Shown: positions 47,796 through 57,826 of the stretch, one piece after another
Layout: each line of letters starts with the position of its first letter
Numbering within the stretch: the stretch's first letter is position 1
Notes under the pieces: generated by a model
Told to the model about the DNA's origin: nothing
Databases searched by the model: none
Seen by the model: only the letters and a program-made list of their open reading frames with translations
Source of the DNA: Toxoplasma gondii ME49
Taxonomy: Eukaryota > Apicomplexa > Conoidasida > Eucoccidiorida > Sarcocystidae
Assembly (NCBI RefSeq): GCF_000006565.2
Contig: NC_031478.1
Span: 3,801,127 to 3,865,126 of the forward strand
DNA: 64,000 nt
Direction of reading: 5' to 3'
Program-made: the position numbers and the translations under genes

Positions 47796-50269
47796 CCCGT
47801 TTTCCGTGTCACCGACCGCTTCAAAGATACCGGAAGGCTCTGACAATCAGTGGGTAGACCCCTGGAAGAGGTCTGAATGGGAGAGACGTCCCAAGCACGG
47901 AACTGTGACAACTCTGGTGTGATTAGACTGACCACCTTCAACACCCAAGGTTCCCAACGGCCGTTGGCGGACTTCGGATTCAGGGGGTTGACCGCGGAAG
48001 AAAGACAAACATGTCGTCAGGTTCGTTAAGGTTTCGGGTTGTGAGGTCAAGAAGGGACCGGAAAACAAATTCAGCTCGGAAAATGAAAAAGCGTCTGGTC
48101 TCGATGGGGTGTGCTCTGTGGTGCGCGCGCGAGCGTCGAAACCCGTACCAGCACACCGCCGGCAATTTCTGGAATGTTTCACGGCGCAAAAGCTACAAAT
48201 TCGAAAGAAACTCATAATCTGGGGCTGCCGAGTACCTAAGAAAGAGCTTAGTTCTGCCGCAGTTCCCTATAGTGGTCATCTATGCTAAGCTGTGACTTTC
48301 GGCGCAGCCCAAGATGCGACAGGCACACTACAGACCGCCTGGAAACGTCCAAGTTCGGACGCAGCATCTTGAATTTTGAAGGCGAAAAGCTCCCAGGAAG
48401 AAACTGCAGTTGGGAGAAAGCTTGCAAGTGCTAGTTATTGACGAAACACAGAAAAATACCTCACGCTGCTCTGCGCAATTCGCTGTGTCTTGCCGCAAAT
48501 CGCTTGCACAGTCCGACTTCTCAAGCATGCATGCACAGATGGGTCAACCTGCGTACCCGCCTGGTCTCTAGTGTGTTCTCTCATTCCTTTTTTCCCTGCA
48601 CATTAAAGAAATCATCCGAAAATTGTGTCGTATGAGCGCGCTCTCTCTAGCGTAGCAACTCATTGATGTTTTTTGCAGACAATGCGCCGTCTCTGTCGCC
48701 TGTTACCGGACTGTCACACTCCGCGACGTCACTTTCAAGTAATAATCCGCTCTGAACTCAAATGTGCGTACTTCTGTGCCCGCGGTAAGCGAGTGCTGCT
48801 CGCGTGTCACAGCTTCGCATCTGCTGTTTCACATCGGATGGCGGTTCCAGTCCAAGTCTCCCACAGAATGCGCGACAGGTTTTTGCTGCAAGGACACTTG
48901 ATAAAGACCTCCAACTTATAGTAGTGGAAGGGAAATCAGGGTCTTGAGAAAATCGTTCTGTAAGAATATGCGGTACGGTAAACAGGCAGTTCTTCGCGTT
49001 GAGTTGGCACAGGTGATCCTGACAAATATGGCACTCCATGTGACGAGAAGTTACCTCAAGGCTCCTCCGCAGCGAAACACTTGTACCCACATCTGCAGGG
49101 TCGCTGCAGCCATTTGAATGTAAGTAGAAAGTGGAATCAGGTATTACAATCCGGCCTCTCAAAGGCTAGTAGTCAGTTTGCCGTTCGTAATCCATGTTTA
49201 TCCGAATCGAAGGTCGGGGGAAAGGCCGGAAAAGCCAAAAGCTTCTGCGTAACTTTAGTCGCGAGAAGAGTTGTGCCCTGTTGAAGTGCGTGGTAACGCC
49301 TGAAGTCCGAAGACAACGTTGGCATTCGCTCAGTCAACACTCATATATGTTCTTGCGAACCAAAACATCTCATACGCTGTGCGAGTTGTTTTGGTAAACT
49401 TCATATCGCGGTTGAACACTCGACTATGTGGCGCACGGAACAACATCGTGCTGCGGCCGTGCGGTCGGTGCCGCCCTATTACAACTCCATACTTCCCTTC
49501 GACGGTGTCGTGTGCACCAGAGTTTTCCCAGAGTTTCGACTGCACCGAAACGGCAGCAGTTGACAAAAAACTGTCTGCCGTCGTCTACTGCGGTCCAAGC
49601 TCCCTGAAGTGTTTCATTCAACAAGGTTGTTCACAGCGTCGCTGCAGTCGGGACACGGAAGGAACGGAAAGCGCAGGTAGGGAAGGCAAGTACATTCAGA
49701 ATGAACTCACTGTTTCAGCCTGCCGCTGGAAAAAGTGCAGAACAACATCCGACGGAACGGTGGGTCAGACGCCTGTTCTGTGGCGCTAGAACGAGTCCCT
49801 ACGTTGTTGTTAGTTCCACGAAATCACGCTTTTGGTGGAAAGCAGAAAACTGCAGTCCCTCAAGGAGAGGGAGTTTCGCCAGTGATCCCCTAGCATACTA
49901 GATCGCCAGGCTTCGCGTGACAAAAATAAACACCGCAGGCTGGAGGAAGCGACACGGTATTTGTTGAAAAATTGACCTTGCAACCTCGTCATTCGCGTAG
50001 TGAAATTGAGCTAACCAGTGTACTCTGTGAAGCGGAAGTCACCGGAACTATCGCTTGACTTCTTCGACCCCACAGCCTTACTCGGAACTGCACTGACTCT
50101 ACTCCTCGTGACAGACATCTACGCATGTACCGCTACATGGTTTTCTAACTTTTTTCAGAAGAATTCACATGGTTCTTAAGGCGCTGCGACAGAAATCACT
50201 GGCTGTTTCTTCCACAACCCCAACTTGCAACGTATCGTTGCAGCAGTTGTCCGCGGCCCAACCCTCCGC
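47796..50269. other. Intergenic region between the helicase start and the secreted-protein stop
   Basis: Expected to contain the helicase promoter and 5' UTR (near 47800-48300) and the 3' UTR of the gene starting at 52531. Frames of 60-156 codons occur on both strands (for example 49319-49789), but none shows a domain, signal peptide or splice partner. No repeats. Confidence 0.6.
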
Positions 50270-52531
50270 CTAGCAGCTGCAGGGTTGACCGAAGATATCG
50301 ATCTCACGAACAAAAATCCAAGACCAGGTTCCTCCTTCTTCCGGAATGAGCATCACCGTTTTCACCCCGTACATTTGCAAGCCGCGACAGGCTTGCTTGT
50401 CCACAGGCTCCTCAGTATCTTTGCCTGATGGCATGTTATTGAGATTGATGAAGCACCGGCCAATGAGAGCCTTTTCAGAGTTGTAGAAAAGGACGGCGAG
50501 TCCAAAACGTTGCTGCCGGTCTTTGTTGGTGTACAAGTTAACCCCGGACACCACACTCGGTTTGCTCAAATGCACTTTATACCAGGCGTGGCCGCCGTAG
50601 CCCCACCTCGTCCAAACTTCTGACTGTGTTTGTCTATTTTTGTCAATGCCGAGTTCAGGGCCGAAATTCTCGTTAGTGTAATCTTGCTCCGCAGAAGCGA
50701 ATTCCAATTTGGGGCAGTTTCCATCCTTGCACGGCCGGGTTTTAATATATCCGTCCTCATACGGACACTGCCTGCCGCCGTCTGCTGCTTGTTCGATCGT
50801 GTACCGTTCTCTCATTTCGCAGCACTTGTTGCACTGTGTGTCTACAGGTAGGAATTTTCCAATGCAGTCCCCTCGTCTGTAGGAACCGGTGATTCGAACG
50901 ATATTCGTCTTTTTTCTGGGCGACCAGTCGGGCGTCTTTTTCACCAGCTTACCCTCTTCGTAGGGGCTGCCTTGCCAGTCCCACGCGCCGACGAACCCCA
51001 CGTCCCCGTTTGGCCAGTGCCACCAGCCGCTCTGCAATCCTAAATTGACGTAGTCCGTTATATCTTGAATGTCCCCGATATAGTTCCCCCACGCGTCGAT
51101 TTCTGCCGCGTAAGCTCGTCTGCCAGCCGACCAGACCATGAGCCAAGTTTGATCGCCGAACTTTTCCAGGTGGTGATCACCGCCTTCCGAGATCGTCGGT
51201 GTCTCGGTCATGACTTTAGAAAACAGAATCTCTTTCTTTGCGGCGTCGTACTGCAGCAGCCTCAGATCTGTGGGGTCCGAGTCGAGCTCTGTTGCAATGT
51301 ACTTGTAGAGAATCAGCCACACATCCCCTCTAAAGTGCGACACGACCGGGTGGTTGTCCCGATGTGTGTTGTCCATGGCGGTGTTGATGTTCTCCGTCTG
51401 GCCGCGGCCTATGACTTTGTTGCCGTTGAAGAAAACTCCTGGGCCTCCGTCTGTTCCGCAGCTGAATCCGAATCGCTTGTTTTCGTCGTCGAAGCCGAGG
51501 TGGCGTCCGTTGCAGTGCGAGCACCACAGCCTCGACTCGACCTGCTCTCCGTCGCTGGCGCGGTACACCTTCCCCTGACAGCCCCAGTGATAGTTGCAGA
51601 TGTTGCCCATGTTTGTTGAGAAAATCCAACCGTACACCCAGTCATCGACTTCCTGCTTGGTTTCTGGGTCCGTGTACTTGGCCACTTTTCCGAAAAAGTC
51701 CCCCGTCGCTTCGTTCTGGCCGCCGTCGAAGTAGAACGCCTCCTTAGAGTAAATCAGTTCGCCGTCCTCCTTGAGCTTCACCAGGTAGAGCTTCGCGGGG
51801 ATTTGTCCGCCGTTCACTGGAGCCATCAGTGTGCCCACATTGTACTTTTCCTTTCCGCAAGACCACCCCGTGCCGTCTTTCCCGCCTAGCCAGTCGTCGC
51901 TTTGGCAGTAAGTCGCTCCCGGTTTGCCCCGCCACGAAGCTGAACAGTTTGCGTTCTTAGTCCTGTCGAACCCGCAGTTCCCGTCCGTGCAGAGGCAGAC
52001 GTCCTCCACGTTTTTGCACTGTGCCGCCCAAACGCCAAGCACGATGGTGTTGGCGTGTGCGCCATCGTCGGGGCCGTGCACAAAGAACGCCTGGTTCCGC
52101 TGCTGGGGGTATGCATCGAAATCTGCAAACACGACTTCTGAGCCGATTCGGCTGCCCGTTTTCGGGTCGTAGCGGGCAAAGTGAGCCTCGCAGCCAATGT
52201 AGTAACTTCCTACTCGGCCTCGGCGATACTCTTCGTTTGCGACAAACTCGTCGCCTTCTGGGCAGTGGTTGTACATGACCCAGATCGTGCCGTCCGCCAT
52301 GCTTTGGCTCAGAAGGCCGTGGTATTCATTTTGGATGGTGTACAAATGCGGATTCTCTCCGTACTTCGTCAGCGACCTGGACAGAGTCTTTTTGAGCTCG
52401 ATCTCGATCGCACCTAGGCGGGGAGTTGCCTTGGCAGGCCGGAAAATCCCTCCAAGGGTTAGTCCAATGGCCACCACTAGCAGAAGCCATTGCAGAGGCA
52501 GGAGTCCCGGCCCGCCCGTGGGCCTCATCAT
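50270..52531 (-). CDS. Secreted or membrane-anchored protein with beta-propeller-like body, TSP1-like motif and discoidin-like C-terminus (753 aa, intronless)
   Basis: An ATG at 52531 (a second at 52528) opens a 753-residue frame with no intron. The N-terminus has a hydrophobic segment at about residues 13-30 (LQWLLLVVAIGLTLGGIF), fitting a signal peptide or signal anchor. The body (about 60-540) is rich in Trp, Gly and Asp, with recurring Trp/Gly/Asp-rich segments such as DGTIWVMYNH, DVWLILYKY and QTWLMVWSAGRRAYA, suggesting blades of a propeller, and has cysteine pairs. Residues about 555-605 (GGRQCPYEDGYIKTRPCKDG then NCP) look like the second half of a TSP1 repeat. The last 150 residues resemble an F5/8C (discoidin) fold: FASAEQDYTNENF, WYKVHLSKPSVVSGVNLYTN, and a terminal GQPC. 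A role in adhesion or cyst/oocyst matrix is inference only. I do not recognise a named gene. Confidence 0.85.
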   Translation of the reverse strand: MMRPTGGPGLLPLQWLLLVVAIGLTLGGIFRPAKATPRLGAIEIELKKTLSRSLTKYGENPHLYTIQNEYHGLLSQSMADGTIWVMYNHCPEGDEFVANEEYRRGRVGSYYIGCEAHFARYDPKTGSRIGSEVVFADFDAYPQQRNQAFFVHGPDDGAHANTIVLGVWAAQCKNVEDVCLCTDGNCGFDRTKNANCSASWRGKPGATYCQSDDWLGGKDGTGWSCGKEKYNVGTLMAPVNGGQIPAKLYLVKLKEDGELIYSKEAFYFDGGQNEATGDFFGKVAKYTDPETKQEVDDWVYGWIFSTNMGNICNYHWGCQGKVYRASDGEQVESRLWCSHCNGRHLGFDDENKRFGFSCGTDGGPGVFFNGNKVIGRGQTENINTAMDNTHRDNHPVVSHFRGDVWLILYKYIATELDSDPTDLRLLQYDAAKKEILFSKVMTETPTISEGGDHHLEKFGDQTWLMVWSAGRRAYAAEIDAWGNYIGDIQDITDYVNLGLQSGWWHWPNGDVGFVGAWDWQGSPYEEGKLVKKTPDWSPRKKTNIVRITGSYRRGDCIGKFLPVDTQCNKCCEMRERYTIEQAADGGRQCPYEDGYIKTRPCKDGNCPKLEFASAEQDYTNENFGPELGIDKNRQTQSEVWTRWGYGGHAWYKVHLSKPSVVSGVNLYTNKDRQQRFGLAVLFYNSEKALIGRCFINLNNMPSGKDTEEPVDKQACRGLQMYGVKTVMLIPEEGGTWSWIFVREIDIFGQPCSC

Positions 52532-54797
52532 GCCACCTGGAAGCGGCTGTAAACAGCTGACAGAGAGGATCTAAGGAAATATTCGGGATGGGTTTGCGAG
52601 GTCAAATCGAACGGGTAGAGGTCTTGAGGGACGCCAGTTGGCCTCACTTAGGCCATCGATGCTTATCGTGTCCAGCTACACACCAACATGGTCACTTGCC
52701 CAGTATTCCTCCTGCTCCCTCTGTACCGTTCTCAGTCGGCTAAGCAAAGAAATCATTCGTTTGTGTTAGCATGCGCCTGACTGAACGATAACAAAGTGCA
52801 AGAAAGGCGCATCACAGAGTCACGGAAACAAACTACGCGCTGCTCGCCCGCTAGTTGGCGCGCGAGCGGGGGTAAGGTGGCAAACAACGTGCCTTCTTCG
52901 CGTTCGAATCTCATCACTCCCTCGCAGCTACCCAGCTCCGGCCTCCAGTTGAGACCTGCAGGAGGCCTTGGAAACGCAAAGAAGTTGGTATTTCCGTTCC
53001 ACACCCCAAAGTAGAAAAATGTCCCAGAGGGAAGCAAACGGAGCACTTCAGTTCCATAGATTTCAGCAGGTTATTTGTCATTTACAATGTGTGAGACGCT
53101 CACAGGGTGGACAATTGGTTAGAGATGCGGTGGGTGCCAACGGAAAAGAACAGGTTTCAATGATACTGGAATCCTCGAACACAGTGGCTTACTCCGCGGA
53201 TTGGTAGCCCCTCTTGAAAAGGCACGCAAACTACCCAGCAATTCAGAAGTGTACCAGTAAGTGCATCGCAGCAACGGCTAGAACTCAATCAAATTCAAGG
53301 GTTCTCACCGTGTATGACGTGGTTCCTACAAGCTACTGAGGGTCACCCGGCCTTTCTAGTCGACCTCAACACTGTGTTTCGAGTACATCATGCATTTTCC
53401 GATGATCACAGCCCCTGTATTCTCATCTCAAAATGTCGCGAAACGAGAATTCCCCAACAACTCCCAGAAAAGCGACCGCGTAGTCTCAGCGCAGTCAACA
53501 CTAAGCCCTCCACAAAGCGGGCTGGTGAACGTTACCCCCAGCAATCCACCGCACCGCATGTGGACACTACAAAGGAGGCGTTGACACAGAAACGAGAGAC
53601 ACCACGGCGCCGCAACGGTTGTGTAGTGCATTAGGGAACTGCATTTCATTTGGTGATCGAACGTGGCAAGCGAGTATTGTCTCTCCTCTGAAAACTGCCT
53701 CCGCGAGGACGGAAGGCTGCGGAGTAGTTGAGATATCGTTTTCTTTGCAGTACGCATCTACTCCGTGAGCATTCCTGCCCGTTTTTTTCGGCATGCTAAG
53801 CGACAGAATCACCTCACAGAAATGCACCCTGAATGTCCCTCTCGGTTCCAACCTGCATGTTTCCAAACACAACTACTGTGGGCTCATGGAGAAGACGACG
53901 GGGGTCTCCACCTGGCAGCTGGACGTGTGGCGAGAAAGATACTCCTTGTCTACCACACCTTCTTGAGTGCAGAAAAGAACTGGTGACTGAGGATCGCTTG
54001 CAGCGTGCAAGTTTTCAATCACTGAGGCGATGGCAGACAGTTGTGGCGTTCGCGCGTGACTGTCAATAACTAGCTGAGTGCTTGTACGATGAGTATATCA
54101 ATCCATTACCAGTTGAGGTGTGTGACATTTCCTACGGTCCTTAACATAACCCTCCCCCACGACTTCGAAATTTCATGTACACAGTTTTTCAAGAAATACT
54201 ACAAGGCTTGAGCTTCGAGAGGCTGTGCCTCGAGTACCAGCAAAGAGTGCAACAGTGGATTCAACACGGGTCCTTCTCTCGCTGCTTGGGCGGCATCGTG
54301 TAAAAGGTACCTCCGGAAAAGCCGCTTTGTCAGGAGGGGAGAAAGCAAGCCCTGAGTGGCTTCGCTCATTCCGTGGTTGTCATGGCCGAGACATCCTTAC
54401 ACAAGAAAGACGAAAAAAACGGCAGTTGACCAAATTTCCCGCATTCGCGCACGCGGATCAGTAAAAACGTTCAGCGTGCGCGGGGTCGGTTGTCCACATC
54501 ATATATCCCACGCAAAGAACAAAATCGTCGCCCCTCTCGGAACCTCACTGTGCCCAACCTGTCCCTTCCCTGTTCCTCAGCCCCCCGAGACAAAACGCCG
54601 GCACCTCACAGGCGGTACCCACTAACGGTACGCCTCCTGCAAAGCTTTGAACTATCTAATTTCTTCTCTTTCTGTCATACACACGTCATCACCGCTTCAA
54701 CAAACGGAGAGCCAGGCACCAACAACAATCGTACCCTTCGTTCGCAGCTGGTTTTCATACTCTGTTGCTGCCGATGTGGGCCCGGCCAGACTGCATT
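52532..54797. other. Intergenic region between the intronless secreted-protein gene and DPH4
   Basis: Upstream of the minus-strand gene starting at 52531, so it holds that promoter, and downstream of DPH4. No coding frame above about 110 codons, no repeat and no recognisable RNA gene seen. Confidence 0.6.
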
Positions 54798-56202
54798 CTA
54801 ATCATCAACTACGCAGATCGTTAGCGAGCAGCTTTCACATGAAACTTTTACCAGCACGTTATCCTCAATGCCAGCTCCATGACACCTTGTCTTCTCCATC
54901 TTCCGCCAGCCACTCTCATCTCGCTTCGATCCGTCACTTTGTTCCTCCCTCCTGGGTTTCTCGTCGAGTTTTCCACCGTCTGAGTCACATGTCACTCGTC
55001 CCTCTGGGGTAGTCCTCCCCGTTCCTCGCACTTCGCAGGAAAGCCCATGTCCGCTCTGAACGTCATCTTCCCGGGCATCGGATGTCGGCACCTTCGAGTC
55101 TTCAGACTCAGCATCAAAGTCTGAAGTGGATCTTGAAGGCACCTTGCTGCGCCGAGGACATCTCCTGGTGTCCAATTCGCATGCACTGATGGGAACATCC
55201 TCGCCGCATCGACAAACGAAGAAGTAGATCTCCTCGTCGAGCCGCTGGAGGTCGGAAACACGGACACGCGTAGCATGAGCAAGCTCTCTCCCTGTACGAA
55301 ACGAACGCGGGAAAAAGCAACTGAACCACAGAAAAGTTAAGGAATCTTGACTTTACCGTTTCTCCTCAGAAAGAGAAGAGCCGTGAAAAGCCTTCCTCTG
55401 CAGGTCTTAAGAGCCCGGTGACCCATCTGCATACCTCTCCCGGTTGCGCGAAACCGTCTCGAGTTGACTCCTACGATAGTCCCGAAGGTGTTCGTGTGTA
55501 AAGGCACCATAGTTTCTGCTCTACGTGCTTGGCCGGAAAAAACGCTTGCACACAGATTAACGAGAGTGGGAACACGAATTCATGAACCTCTGAGTGTGTC
55601 GCTGAGGGTCGTTTAAATCTCATGGATTCGCAGGCGTCGGAAACAAGAATCGTAGACGCCGGCAGCCGGCACAGACTCTGCGTCGGTGAAAATGCACAGT
55701 GCTTCAACTTACGAAGAAGGGCTTGGTTGACTTCCTGGCGTGTCTCCGGCAGCTGCAGCGCGTCAAATGCCTGCTTTAGAATAATAAAGTCCCGAGTAGG
55801 AGCCTCTGTCGAACTGAAGGCGTTCCCGTCCGCCAAACAGCGTCCTTTTCCCCCTATTTTCTCATTTCCCTGTGATCTAGACGAATGTACTGTCTCATCG
55901 GGTGGTACGGAAACAGTGGCACCGTCGGGATTCCTGCTCTGAAGTCCCGAACGGTCCAGCTGTCTATCTGGGGGAAGTGATGACTTGCCATCGGAAACGG
56001 CGTTTGTAGGATCCGGTTTCAAATTATTTGTGTCTTCGCTCAACAGCGAGCAGCCGTTCAAGTCGTTCAGTCTCTGGAGCTGCTGCTGCTTATCAGGGTG
56101 GCAGAGACGCGCTGCCCGAAAGAAGGCAGCGCGTATTTCTGCTCTCGAGGCATTCGGAGCCACGCCGAGAATTTCGTACGGGGATGGCTGCGCCTTTCCC
56201 AT
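54798..56202 (-). CDS. DPH4: Diphthamide biosynthesis protein 4 (J-domain and CSL zinc-finger protein)
   Basis: DPH4 (DNAJC24/Jjj3 family) assists the first step of diphthamide formation on eEF2, probably by supplying iron or electrons to the DPH1-DPH2 enzyme. Minus-strand exons 56202-55713 and 55291-54798 (GT-AG, phase 1) give about 327 aa. Residues 5-40 are a J-domain start (PSPYEILGVAPNASRAEIR) with the HPD motif at 35-37, interrupted after HPDK by a roughly 80-residue Gln/Asn/Ser-rich insertion, then resumed by FIILKQAFDALQLPETRQEV. The second exon has EEIYFFVCRCGEDVPIS (Cys 190/192) and the C-terminal KVSCESCSLTICVVDD (Cys 315/318), the CSL-type zinc finger. The two cysteine pairs are about 120 residues apart because of an acidic Ser/Arg-rich insertion. 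The frame is open upstream to 56370, so a longer N-terminus is possible. Confidence 0.92.
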
Positions 56203-57826
56203 CTGCTTTGTCCACGTGTTCCGTTTACTTTCCGAACTCAACGGATCGGGCGCAACAGGCTGCCGGCCGGAAAACACGAGCGCAGAGAGGACTGAAAAAA
56301 AGTCTGGCGCCCGATGAACGAGAAACACCAACTGGCACCATGCGGCACCGGCAACGAAGTGGGTGTACATACAGCAGACACTTCGTCAGAGGCGTCGAAG
56401 CACCGCTGGAAAAGATGGGCTTCAGAACAGACTCAATTGTGCTTCAGTCTTTGACATCATAGAAACGCTGACAGGAGACATAATCGATCGCGTGTTGGCT
56501 AGTGCTGGAGGGGCATTTTCGCGGCGGGCGGAAGTATTGTCTTGTACCTTTATCTGTTTGAGCAACCCACTGCCCCGTTGGAGACAACTTCGTTCAACAC
56601 CTTTCCATCCCGAGAGACCCGGAATCTTCACATCAGCGTACAAGAGAGGGAACGAGGTAAGCGAAGCCGGTTAACATGCTCACGCAGACGAGCGCTGGTT
56701 CTCCGTACATCGCGGAATTGGATACGCTGTCGCAACAAGGGCGGTACAGCAGACAACGTTTGGGAAGACAGATCCCGCCGTACAGCTTGTCCCTGTGCCT
56801 AAGCGAAGCAAATTCGAGTTTGCCTTTCTTTTTAGATTGAGGCGTTTGGGACGGGCCTCCTGCCATTGCCCCTGTTGGCAATACTTGACTGTAGGATCGG
56901 TCTCGCTCAAAGCTGCATGCATGCACCAGCGAGAAAAAGGAAGGCCTGGAAGGTGGTCGCTGGCTGACTGTGGTATCAGCATCCTAGTGGCGCCTCCGCC
57001 GTGGGGGGATGGGGGGGCCAAGCGAGAGAAAAAGCACAGAGACCGCTTTTTCGAAGGTCATCTTGAACATCAGGCCGAGGTCTCGTCCGGAGCTGCGCAC
57101 AAACTCTGGAGGACAGCGGCCGACGAGCTGCATCGTTGAAGGGAGCAAAAAATCTGTCGTGCTGTTGTGTTACGTTTGAGAAGATGCATGTCAGTGAACC
57201 CCCATGTTCTTTTTTCTCGTTTATCGGGGGTAGCGGCGTGTGCTGTAGCGGGAGCTGGTTTCTTCGACGTGCATTTTGATCGGTACAGTGTCGCAGCGCG
57301 AACGGGACCGCGTGTTTTTTTTTTGGCGTCAATCGACTTCCGTCTGCTTGGGAGTTCTCCGACCCCCTCCCTCGCTTCGGTAGCTCCTGTCCTGTTCTTT
57401 CGCTTGTCTGGCAATTCATTTGGAATTGCTCCTTCTCTGTGCTTCTCAGAGTCGCGTGGAGGCTGAGCGCGACAACGCCGAGAGCATATAGTCCGAGGCT
57501 TGGGCGTGTCACACAGTTCAGTGTTTCAACCGAGCAGCTGTTCAGGACGACGTTTTGCTGCTGAATGCTGATTTGGAGTGTCTTTCTTCGTTGCCACTTG
57601 TCCTCGACAAGGCTTCAACGTGTTCGAATCGACTGTAGTGGATCCCGACGCCCACAGGCGCCGTCGTCCTGCTTCGAGTCTTTTTTCCGGGGTGTAAACG
57701 TCTAATATCGCTGTGACTCACTGCGGAACTTTGTCAAGTTCCAATCGTCTACCGTCTCTAGGCGCCTACTTCCACCTGGTAGAAGAAGAGTGCCCTCTCC
57801 TAAATTTCTTTTAGTTCCTCGGGAAA
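56203..57826. other. Divergent promoter region between DPH4 and the eIF4E-family gene
   Basis: DPH4 is transcribed leftward and the eIF4E-type gene rightward, so 1.6 kb must hold both promoters and 5' UTRs. A 178-codon minus-strand frame at 56976-57512 begins with GTG, not ATG, and shows no domain. No clear core element is visible. Confidence 0.6.

Noticed and set aside
56976..57512. A 178-codon minus-strand frame between DPH4 and the eIF4E-family gene
   Set aside because: Starts with GTG, has no domain, and lies in the divergent promoter/5' UTR region.
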